DNA of 64,000 nucleotides from Tubulanus polymorphus (taxonomy: Eukaryota > Nemertea > Palaeonemertea > Tubulaniformes > Tubulanidae), in assembly GCF_964204645.1 (NCBI RefSeq), contig NC_134029.1, forward strand, positions 14,748,850 to 14,812,849, in the 5' to 3' direction. Position numbers and translations under genes: made by a program. Positions within the stretch are counted from its first letter, which is position 1; each line of letters opens with the position of its first letter. This document shows, piece after piece, positions 43,190 to 52,804 of this stretch. Below the pieces are notes generated by a model that saw only the letters and a list, made by a program, of their open reading frames with translations, did no database searches and was not told the DNA's origin.

Positions 43190-43700
43190 GACTTAAGTAT
43201 TAGCAGGCTATTGCGTTCACTTTTGATTTGTCAGTCTGTAGATAAAATCCAATTATTATTACCCAGGTTGTTTCGTACTTTCGTGGACACAATCTTGTCT
43301 TGAGAACGCCTAAACTACTAGTTCCCTCTTCTTGCAAATTAACAAATAGGCTATGTTTGTCTGGATATGTAGTTGTGTATCTGCTTTTTTACTTAAGGTT
43401 GGATCCAAGATGGCTGACTTGCGGCCCTATTTGCTTTCTTGGATGCTCGATATGTTAAAAAGATGGTGTCTGATAAACTGTGCCTGTCAGGGGTGTGGAA
43501 TATTTGAAAAAGTGATATAATTTCAGATAACCTTGTATACATAACATCCTTGGGGGATTGGGGCTGGTAAAATGTCCATCACTATTGGAAATGGAAGTTA
43601 TTGGCCATATTTGATATGGGTAGCCATCATAGATTTCTGGTTAGCGCCATACAGCTGTTATTCTGTTTGGATGTTCATAACATTTAGTTAAAGAGTGTTG
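43190..43700 (+). repeat. Dispersed repeat family C with a family A-like head
   Basis: Begins with a degraded version of the family A head (AGCAGGCTATTGCGTTCACT and CTGTAGATAAAATCCAATTA), then continues as family C (GTGGACACAATCTTGTCTTG, TTTGTCTGGATATGTAGTTG). Families A and C therefore share a 5' module. Confidence 0.65.
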
Positions 43701-44596
43701 GCATGTATTCATTGTGTGTGCATCAGTAATAGATAAAGCGAGACACAGTGCAGGTCTCATCACCTGTACAGTCACCTAACATCAACGTGCCTACACTTAA
43801 TTTTTCAAGGTCAAGTGAGGACATAGTTAGTAACCTGTGTGCAGTTTAGATTCATGATTGGATATTTCCACAAACCGCACAAGTTTTTATGTGCCCATTC
43901 GATTATAAAAGCTTACGACCAATGATAAGTTAACTAACTAGTGAGATTGTAGGCAAATGTCAATTAAGATTAGGCTTATATTACGAACCTATTAAAAACC
44001 ACAGTCAGTCAATAAACACGATTTCATCAGGAACCGGCCTGGTTTAATTTCTTCTGCCCTGGAATTTGAATAACTTAGGAGTTTCTGTCGGGTTTTTTAT
44101 ACTGTCCGCATGATTTCTGTTAGTTTTAGTCGTTTTTGGTATTCTCTTAGGATCTATTAGTATTATGAAAATTTGTAGAATCTAAATTTCCCATCAGCAA
44201 ATTTTCAAATATATTATTCAAGAAGGTCATTCTAATAAAAGACAGTTTCATTTAAAGTTGGCACTGACCAAGATGGAGTTCCTTTTAAGGAATTTTTTGC
44301 TTGTTAAAGTTTTCAAGGAAAACTATGTTTCTATGGGGGGACACCAATCAAATATGCTCATTCACATTAATAAGATAAAGTTTGTTCCCATCATTGAACA
44401 ACAAATTTGATATAAATATGCGTGTGTGCAACCTTTGTCCAATGATATTCTTATAAAAATAATGGTGGCCACGATATTTTCAATTCGATTAATGGGTACC
44501 AGAATCTGCAATTTCAACAATTCCCGGACCTCTTTATTCATGGAAATCAATAGTAGAGTCGACTGCCTCGACCGGTGCAGTTGGGACCCCTATTTG
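43701..44596. other. DMXL intron, nothing recognised
   Basis: AT-rich intron; no gene, RNA or repeat was assigned. Confidence 0.35.
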
Positions 44597-45622
44597 TAGC
44601 CCACTTGGGACTTGAGTCCCAGCAGGCTATTGCAATCACTTTTCGTCTGTCGTCTGTCCGTAGACGGAATCCAGTTATTTTGGAAAGTTTTGAAGACGCT
44701 TCAAGGTAATGTCTTGATATTTGGTTTATACGTGTATCTACCCAAGACACATCTTCAGCCCAAAAGCTGGCCCTGTCAGAATCAAGATGGCCGACTGGGA
44801 GCCATTTTTGTTTGCCAAAATCACTTTTTACACGTTTTAGAACTTTTTGAGGGAAACTTTGAAGTTGCCTTAATCAATTACCTTGATCTTTGTATGTATT
44901 TGAACCCCCCGTCCCCCAGGGCCCATCAGCATAGCCATGTCTCATTGCAATTGCTGATGGGTATTCTTTGGAAATGGATGTTTTATACTTAAGACAGGTA
45001 TATCTGATCAGCCAATCATGACGCAATTGGCGGCCATCTTGGTGTCATCAGTACTCATTCGTAGGTGGGAAAAAGTTTTTCGACATTATATTGATACCTA
45101 AGCATATTTTGTTACAACAATTAGAACGTTGTAGCTTATAACGTGTTCTATGATTGTGGTGAGTTTCAAGTTCATTGGTTTTTGTATATAGCCACCAGGG
45201 GGCGTTGAATAATACAATATCTTAGTATTTCTATATTATATTTGTACCAATACATATTTTGTTACCAAAATCAATTGCAAAGTTGTAGCTTATGACATCA
45301 TCTATGATTGTGGTGAGTTTTAAGGAAATTAGTTAATCTATATGGTCACCAGGGGGCGTTAAATAGTAGAATAACCTATTATTTCCTTATCATATTGGTA
45401 TCTAGGTATATTTTGTGATGATGAATATTTTCATGGAAATGAATATTTTGTGATGATCAATTGCAAAGTTGTAGTCCAGACATGTTCTATGATTGTGGTG
45501 AGTTTCAAGGTCATTGGTTTTTGCATATGGTCACCAGTGGGTGTTGAATATTGAAATTTTTAGATTGTTGAGCATTTGAAACCACTTCCCTAGTGGGCAT
45601 GGTGTCCCTGGACCCCTAGTTA
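44597..45622 (+). repeat. Dispersed repeat family A, complete copy (about 1,026 bp)
   Basis: Starts TAGCCCACTTGGGACTTGAG and TCCCAGCAGGCTATTGC, with the second hairpin CCGTAGACGGA. The body follows (CAAGATGGCCGACTGGGAGC, ACGCAATTGGCGGCCATCTT), then three to four modules near 45088, 45240, 45393 and 45443, and the end TGGTGTCCCTGGACCCCTAG. No long reading frame is present. The starting hairpin (GCCC..TGGGACT/AGTCCCA..GGGC) is conserved in all heads seen. Class is unknown. Confidence 0.85.
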
Positions 45623-46189
45623 CCAAATTAAGCGATTATCAGTTTGAATATTGTGAATTTCAGTGGATAGAAATAAAATCAATGATCCATTTAATTTTAT
45701 TGAACCATAGGCAATTTATGAGGGTTATCTTCCCAATACTAGATATCAAACAAATATCCTTCAATAGACTTGAAACTGCAACCACATTTCCCCATTCCTG
45801 TTATCTCAGGATGCACTTCGAATGATGAATATCTTCAATGTAGGTCAATGAGTATAAACATTTTCGGTGAATCACAAGCCTAATATGAATCGCCTACAGA
45901 GATAGAAAATTGATAGTGGAGAGCCATTAGGATTTGCCAGTAACGTCGCTGAATAAGCAGATGTGAAGTCACAATTTTTACTGGATAAGGCACCTTGCCA
46001 AATCGAGCAATACGTGCCAGACAATATTTATGTTTTGAAACAGTAAAAATGGAAATTATATATTGATTTTATCGAATTGTTCACTTTACAAGATAGATTG
46101 GCAGAGTCTTACCTTAACCTTGTGCCATTTCAGTCATATATGTATTAATATCAGGACATTGACAAATTAATTTTCATTTCCTTTTCCAG

Positions 46190-46293
46190 TACAAATGTTG
46201 TATATCAGGAAGGTTTCCTTATGGCTGGTGCTCGTAGAAGAGGATGTTGTTCAGCTGAAGTACAAATCACATCATTACCAGCTGAATGGCCTG
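46190..46293 (+). CDS. DMXL2: DMXL exon
   Basis: The 104-bp exon, phase 2 in and phase 1 out, lies between CTTTTCCAG and GCCTG|GTATGT. With the preceding AG it reads STNVVYQEGFLMAGARRRGC, CSAEVQITSLPAEWPG. The AEWPG end matches the KWPGV/W-P-G segment preceding the LRALLARE block in DMXL proteins. Confidence 0.9.
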
Positions 46294-47084
46294 GTATGTC
46301 CTAGTAATTGTTTTTCCCACTTTGGACTTATGTCATCATTCACTTTTCATCCTTCTTCCATCTGTTCATAGTCAGAATCTAGTTAACTTGTCCACAGGGA
46401 TGTGATTTTTCCGGCTTAAACCGGATTTCCGGCCTTTGGGACCAAAATATTGACCCCCTTTGATTTGCACAGATCCGTTGAGAGAAGTGGGGGGGGGGGG
46501 GGTGAGGTACTCTGCTGACTGACGATTGGTTCCGGTGAGCCATAAAAGCGTTCAAGACCGGACAATCAGAAGTCTTTTTTTGCGCTGGATGGTTGCGCTG
46601 CTGTCAGAATTCGACGACGATCGACGACCCTCGAGATATTAATAGACAGTGTTCGCTCGCGTAATGCTGAAAAACGGCTTTTATGGCCCTTCACGTGGCG
46701 CTACCTACTGTATTTTGATATGCTAATGAGCAGGTGATGACGTCACTGTAACGTTTACGAGCGTCCGCGGAGCGGATTTTTCAGCATTACGTGATCGTAT
46801 GCCGAGTAATCTATCGCTCATAAATGAAAACTAAAACAACTTAAGTAAAAATTGTTGTTTATTTCTGAATGCGAATTCATCACTGAACAAATTGATGCGT
46901 AATAAAGGAAGATAAACCGATTATTAACGAAATTACGGACCAAGACCTTCGCGAGGAGAGTATGTGTGACAGACAGTAGTTGTCTATTTCCTGGTTAGAA
47001 TTAGGAACATCATTTTTATCCGAAATGCTCTAAAATCGCTCTCAGGGCAATGAAAATTCAAAATTTTTCTGGGCGAGGACCTTG
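46294..47084. repeat. Dispersed repeat family F copy with inverted-repeat block
   Basis: 46395-46575 matches 39525-39690 and includes a run of 14 G near 46489-46502. Downstream, CGTAATGCTGAAAAA (46659-46673) and TTTTTCAGCATTACG (46777-46791) form an inverted pair about 130 bp apart, possibly a small MITE. No gene is supported. Confidence 0.6.
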
Positions 47085-47505
47085 AGTCATTGCGGAAAAC
47101 CTACTACCATGTATGTTCATAGTAAATCATTATGCAGATGTGTGTGATTACTATATGTATATATAGTGCTTCTTGTATCATGTCAATTGATAGATTTTCA
47201 TTCTTGGTCCAAGGGGAAATACATTAGGCTTTTTGGTTTACCTTTGTTAACGATAATGGAGTTGTTATTGAGTCAATTATGTATAATCGCAGTACATTTT
47301 TTGTGAGCATTTGTTTCATTGGTTCTCTGCCTAAACGATGTATAATTGATTATTAGACTGAAGACATGCGAAACCTCTGTCGATGACATGGTCGGTTGAC
47401 TTGGTAGATTTCTGGAAATCAGATCTTCTCTAGTATGATGCAACATCGGTCGAAGGGAGATAGATATCATGGTGTTGACTGTCCTTGACATATTTAACTT
47501 CATGT
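47085..47505. repeat. Dispersed repeat family E, longest copy
   Basis: Joins blocks found separately elsewhere: 47085-47235 matches 36401-36540, 47232-47400 matches 27751-27912, and 47425-47505 matches 16566-16650. This suggests one repeat of at least 420 bp. Confidence 0.7.
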
Positions 47506-48206
47506 CTTTGACATTGGAATCATCATCATACCCATTTGAACTGCAAAATATTCATACAACATGAAAACCTACAGTACCTGTATACAGTAATCAAACTTTC
47601 ACTGATGTTGGATATTTGAATGAACGTAAGGCTTATTTCAGTATTCTAAAGCAGGAAATAATAAGCCCAATCAATAGGCTATTGCCATTGGTATAATGCG
47701 TACAGCTGTGCGGTACACTTATCAGTCAAGAATGGAGAAATCGGTACACAAAACGTATACATACTACATACAGCAAAATGTACAGGCCTACAATGCTTTC
47801 TGGTATACAAGCCTTGACCACATGAACGTTATGGATCTAGGTTTGTCTATTTATGTCAGCAGGTCAGAGAAGGCCTGAGTAAAATTCACTTGCATGGCTC
47901 AAATTAATTAGCCTTCCTGCCTGTGAAAACTTATGCTGTATTGTTTTAATTATATCAAGTGAATAGTGCATAGACTGAATTAGACTTTAGGCTATTCCTG
48001 ACCAAATACTATCCATGTGATATGGCACCAGTTATATTAACATCAGTGTAGGGCCAACAAGAGGGAAAAAGTTATGTTTGTAGTATGTAGGCATGGTAGG
48101 CTTATGTGCGTACTCACTTAATACTTAAAACGCTGTTGTAACACGTATGACTGTACGGTAATTTCCACAGGTTAGCCGTATGTGAGTATGTTGACGCTCT
48201 GACTTG
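47506..48206. other. DMXL intron, nothing recognised
   Basis: No gene or repeat was assigned. Confidence 0.35.
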
Positions 48207-48285
48207 CAATATTGGGATTCGAAACCAAACAAAAAACAAAAATTCCAGCAGTAGTCCAGTGATTTACCCACTGAGCCACAAAACG
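48207..48285 (-). repeat. tRNA-derived sequence (SINE head or tRNA pseudogene)
   Basis: The minus strand reads TGGCTCAGTGGGTAAATCAC (A box, at 48279 downward) and, about 40 bases later, GGTTTCGAATCCC (B box, at 48225-48213), with one extra T in the B box. No 3' acceptor stem pairs with a 5' one, so it is a tRNA-derived repeat or pseudogene and not a functional tRNA. Confidence 0.55.
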
Positions 48286-48390
48286 TAACTGCAGGGTGGA
48301 TAAAAGTTAATTGACAAATAGCCTCATCTAACCCAAACCCTATTCTTTCACGCATGCGCGTACGTGGATTATAAGAACTCACGTACAGCG

Positions 48391-48800
48391 TTTGTAGGGA
48401 AATCACGTACGGTTAACCTGTCAAGATCACCGTACAGTCACGTACGGGTAACAACTTTGTACTTAAAATGGTATTGGCTACTATAATAGGCCCATAGACA
48501 AATAAAATCTGGTAGGCTTTCTTAGCTTCCACACCTCACAACTGAACCAACTGACCAGCCAGTATATTTAAGGCCCAGTACACACCAACTGGCACAGACC
48601 TAACACTTTTTGTCACTTGTGTGTTCCGTATTAGGCTTTCGATAGTCACCTGATTTTCTGTTGTTTCTTTTCTCTCTGAATGTAGTCAAACGTAATTCTA
48701 GTAGCCACCCGCGACTCAACGACCTCGATTTAAACTTGATAAATTCAAATTACTTTATTGACGCTTTTGGTTACTTGAACAGATCAGCAATATACTTAAA
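48391..48800. repeat. Dispersed repeat family D, copy 2
   Basis: From AGGGAAATCACGTACGGTTA to GAACAGATCAGCAATATAC, the near-identical partner of 13870-14320. Confidence 0.78.
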
Positions 48801-48979
48801 TGAAATAACCGGAATAACAAGAAATCAATAATATGAAAGAGGTAACAAACAAATGCCCGTAAACCTGTAGGACTTGCGAACGCCGGACTTGTAAACTCTT
48901 CCGCTGAGCAATAAATTCATAAAATTGACTGAATTTATTGTGAAAAAGAGAGGGAATAATTCAATAACTGTTCTTCAAG

Positions 48980-49370
48980 AAGAAGAGAGATATGTCGGAA
49001 AGAAAACACAACATGGCTACTAATTGAACGGGACCAAATTTCCGATGTTTATGGCTCGACAGTGCTTTTATAACATGGATTGATCAAAATTCCCATGCAG
49101 TATCTGGAGATTGTAGTGAGCTGATGGATATCATACGGATTGTATCGGCAACAGCGGTGAGCTAAGAAAGCCTTTGCACTTTTAACAAAAACTTTGTGGA
49201 AAAGGGAAAAACCCTAAATATAGCTGCAGAGCAGCGATAACGGATTTTCTGCACAGCCTTATTCGTACTCTTGGTCTTGTCTGGGTACTGTGTCGACCAC
49301 GATCGCGTATATGCTGATGCAGCCGCACCATGCTATTGGAATTGATGGGAATTTAGAATCCTGTTCAACG
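48980..49370. repeat. Dispersed repeats shared with 55205-55400 and 15778-15860
   Basis: 48985-49185 (AATTTCCGATGTTTATGGCT, CGACAGTGCTTTTATAACAT, GATATCATACGGATTGTATC, GGCAACAGCGGTGAG) is repeated at 55205-55370. 49215-49360 shares AATATAGCTGCAGAGCAGCG and a GATTTTCTGCACAGCC block with 15778-15860. Confidence 0.7.
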
Positions 49371-49399
49371 GTCAATACTGTTTATTTTATATAAGGAAG

Positions 49400-49810
49400 G
49401 TCTACAAACAGTCAATAAGGCGCTACTTGGAAGCATGGATGACTGGACCAGATGGTTATTTGACTCTCGAAAATCGACTATTAGGCCTTATAGTCTTTAT
49501 GGATTCCGAAAAAGCATTTGATTAGGTACTACATCAGCGATTACTAAACAAGGTATTATTAGGAAACGGTATCAATGATGGGCCGCTTAAATGGGCTCAG
49601 CAGTTTTCTTTAATCGAAAACTGCTGGCCGAAATCAACGAAACTCACATCTTGGAAATCGAAAACTGCTGGCCGAAATCAACGAAACTCACATCTTGGAA
49701 ATAAGTACAGATGTAATTAGTGGAGTCACGCAAGCTAGTATCCTACTGTGTCTTCTCTTCACTGTCCTGATAAATGATTTACAGGTTAATCCGAAATGTT
49801 CAGGACCGAG
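49400..49810 (+). pseudogene. LINE reverse transcriptase fragment, decayed
   Basis: Plus-strand translation gives LENRLLGLIVFMDSEKAFD (RT motif A), then a stop, and after the duplicated segment EINETHILEISTDVISGVTQ-like sequence in another frame, then LLFTVLINDLQ. In functional LINEs these are the EKAFD and GVPQGS...INDL motifs. Stops and an internal 44-bp duplication show it is dead. Confidence 0.7.
49614..49701. repeat. 44-bp exact tandem duplication in the LINE fragment
   Basis: TCGAAAACTGCTGGCCGAAA through ACATCTTGGAAA occurs twice without a difference (49614-49657 and 49658-49701), so the duplication is recent compared with the decay of the surrounding fragment. Confidence 0.92.
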
Positions 49811-49886
49811 TAAATTTCCAAAACGACCTTAACAAGTTGTGTCCCCTACATGGTCAGAAGCATGGAAGATGAGCTTCAACCTAAAA

Positions 49887-50357
49887 AGACATAATATGGA
49901 TATTGGATACAATGAAAACCCAGGTTCATGTGATAACTCACTCGTGAGAAGATTGTGTTTTTCGAATGAAAAATACTCATCATAACTAAATGACTATTCA
50001 GTTCCACGAAAATTGTTCTTTGGAATGAAAAACGCTTCGATCGAACTATATACTTGTTGAAAACAACGAAAACAATACTGTTTGATCAAACAATATACTT
50101 TTTGTTTGAACGGAAAACTTTTCGTTCTTCCAAAAAAATTTCTTTGAACAAAAAACTATGTGATGGATCGAATGAAAAACTTTTTGTGCAGACAAAAGAA
50201 ATTGTTGAGCAAAAAACAATTTAGTTTGAATTATTTTTTCAAAAAGCTTTGTTCGAATGAAATCAATCTGAAAAGGCATAAAATGAATATTGGATACAAA
50301 GAAAACCCTGGTTCTATACCTATGAATTCAATTGAAAAGATTATTTTGTTCGAATGA
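49887..50357. repeat. Direct repeats around a GTTCGAATGAAAAAC-like degenerate array
   Basis: An 85-bp block (ATATTGGATACAATGAAAAC, then a TTTTTCGAATGAA end) at 49887-49970 recurs at 50272-50357. Between them, variants of TTGTTTGAACAAAAAAC and TTCGAATGAAAAACT repeat irregularly. Confidence 0.65.
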
Positions 50358-51207
50358 AGGTTACTGTTACCGCTTTACTACTGTTACCGTTTTACTAAAA
50401 TTGTATTTTAAGATCGATTTCTGTGAAAGCTTTAGTTGATTTGGTATTTCCTTCAGGATACATTACGTGGGGCACATATTAGAAGTTACCTTAGCTTGGG
50501 AACTATACCGCTAAACATTTTTTTGGAATACCCGGCACCGTACGGTGGCGCCGCCACGAGCCATGTGACTCTTCCTTAATTTCTTCCTTAGCGCCGCCAT
50601 TTTTGGTGCGTTTTTTCCCAGGGAGCTGGCGCTTAGATGTAATTCTGAGCAGGACCAAGCTAGCACCTCCGGTTCTTCGGTGAGTTCGTTCCCATAAGTC
50701 TCACCATTCAGATACATCGATAAATTTGATCAGATTTTATTCACGGCCGGAGCGTCAGCTCCGTCCACGTGTTTCCTTCCTCTTGTTCTACGAGTAGTCC
50801 GAGTTCATCTGACTAACCGCATATAATAGATTTGATCTAAGAAGATATTGATTAGGAGAAATACATTAATTTTTTTCTAATAATCAATTTAATATGAAAT
50901 CACATATGAAATATAACATGGCCGCCTGGGTCAGTCTGGTGTTGAGTTAGCTCCTGGTATTTCATGAGTTTAGCCATTTTCTTGTGGTGGTAGTGAGAAA
51001 AAAACATGACTGGATATACTGTGTATTCATGATGGTTATGTACATTGAGTCATTAAAGTGCGCGAAATGGATTTTTAGCTATTTATGTGGTTTTTTCTTT
51101 GAAATTACACCTGAATTTGTGGATATTCAGTGTCACTGGCTTTATAACTGACACCTGACAACTGCTCACTCAACTCAACTGCTCACTCACCTCAACTGCT
51201 CACTCAC
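50358..51207. other. Intron and probable LINE 5' untranslated region
   Basis: 50395-50450 is a fragment of family B. The region from about 50870 to 51207 directly precedes LINE ORF1 and may include its 5' UTR. CTCACTCACCTCAACTG occurs in short tandem just before the ORF (51161-51205). Confidence 0.4.
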
Positions 51208-52333
51208 TTGACACATCAGAGATCGTTCTATCAAGGAATTATCTTGAAGCAAACTGTTATTACTGATCTTTTGTGTAGCAAGGGAGCTGTTGGGAGCAAT
51301 CGTTCTGGCAATGCCTACTCTGTCGACAGTACTAATAGTGGTATTCATCAAGAAATTAGTGAAATTCAACAAGAAAAACTAAATGAACAAGAACAACGAG
51401 AACAACCAGATATTCAACCAGATATTCATCCTACTAATGCGAACACTACTGATAATGATTTAGATAGAGAAGTCTTCACCGATCCTGAGAGTTCTAGTGG
51501 TTCTCGCCACTCAAAGAGGGCTCCTCCAACTAAAAAACGCAAAGAAAGAAGTTCAACGATCGATGATTTAGAACCGGAGAGCACCTCAAAACTGTTCAAT
51601 ATGATGCGCGAAATGGCAGAAAAAATTGACTCCCTTGCAAACATGAAACAAGACATACTGGATACTTTAAATGTACGGCTCGATAGTCACACTAAAATGA
51701 TCCATAATTTGATGCATCGTACTGAAGAGAGACTATATGACCTGGAACAATCGACTAAAGCCAAAATTACTGAAATTACAGATCTGAAGTCCCAACACAC
51801 ACGTGATGTTGCTGAATTAAAACGTGAAAAAAAAGCAACAAAAAAGCCAATTGAACGACTTCAAACGATATGCTATTGAAAATAACCAATACTCGAGAAG
51901 GAATCACTTAGTAGTCTATGGAATACCCGAGAAACCGGACGAAAATTGTACTAATTTAATTGTCGAAACACTGAATAATAAACTATCGTTGGAAACACCA
52001 AATAAAATCTCTAATGATGATATTGAAGTGTCCCATAGACTCCGTAGTAGGGCCCCTCAAGTTGATGACGGTGAGAAAAAAAACCCGGATGGCATAATAA
52101 TTTGTTTTGTGAACCGAGGTGTGAGGGACTTTATTATTAGAAAGCGCACATTATTGAAAAACACAAAGATAGTGATCAAGGAGGACTTATGCAGAGAAAT
52201 TGTAATGCTCGTAAATCGCGCGGTTAAATCGGACCTATACACAAATGTCTGGACTGTGAATGGTAAGGTGATCGCGTTGACAAAGGATGGTAACAAAAAG
52301 CGCCTTCAACTTTACGAACCATTACCAATATAA
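51208..52333 (+). pseudogene. LINE ORF1, coiled coil plus RRM-like domain, frameshifted
   Basis: Two overlapping frames, 51208-51879 and 51824-52333, form one ORF1. The first part is polar, with a basic patch RAPPTKKRKERSS and a long helix (LFNMMREMAEKIDSL, then heptads). The second starts near FKRYAIENNQYSRRNHLVVY, and contains GIPEKPDENCTNLIVETLN, FVNRGVRDFIIRKRTLLKN and VWTVNGKVIALTKDGNKKRL, the L1-ORF1p-type RNA-binding fold also found in CR1/Jockey-like ORF1. The frame change falls in the A8 run at 51826-51833, a place where a one-base slip would restore a single frame. ORF1 proteins bind element RNA and act as chaperones. Confidence 0.82.
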
Positions 52334-52804
52334 ACTTTGTATTCACAAATTCTTATTATATATATGTAATTGTGAGTAACTATTAATAAGTTACTTTTCA
52401 TGTATTATCTTGTGTGTGTGTGTGCGTGTGCGAGATTCCTTGTGAACTAATTACCGCACATTTAATTTAACTATTACAATTTAGAATAATTTCGTAAGGA
52501 TGTAACTTATACTATTATATCAATTATCTATCAAACACCATGTTGCGGTGTTTTATTTTTGTGCATATTTTTTTCATTACAAACTCTCCCTTTATTGTGC
52601 ATGTTTGGACAACTTCTCGTAAGGATGAGCATATAAGTCTGAATGTAAGAATTAATCAACTTTTCCTTGTATGTAAGGGTATACGTAAATGTTATAAATG
52701 TATTATTCTTCTCATATTTTGTGTTTACATTAGATTTATACTTCAACACCTAGAAAGTGTTAATATTATTTCAAATAAGTATATGATTAATTTGATCTCT
52801 AGTA
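52334..52804. other. LINE inter-ORF spacer with TG microsatellite
   Basis: About 470 bp between ORF1 and ORF2. It has a TGTGTGTGTGTGTGCGTGTG run near 52411-52430 and no other feature. Confidence 0.6.
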
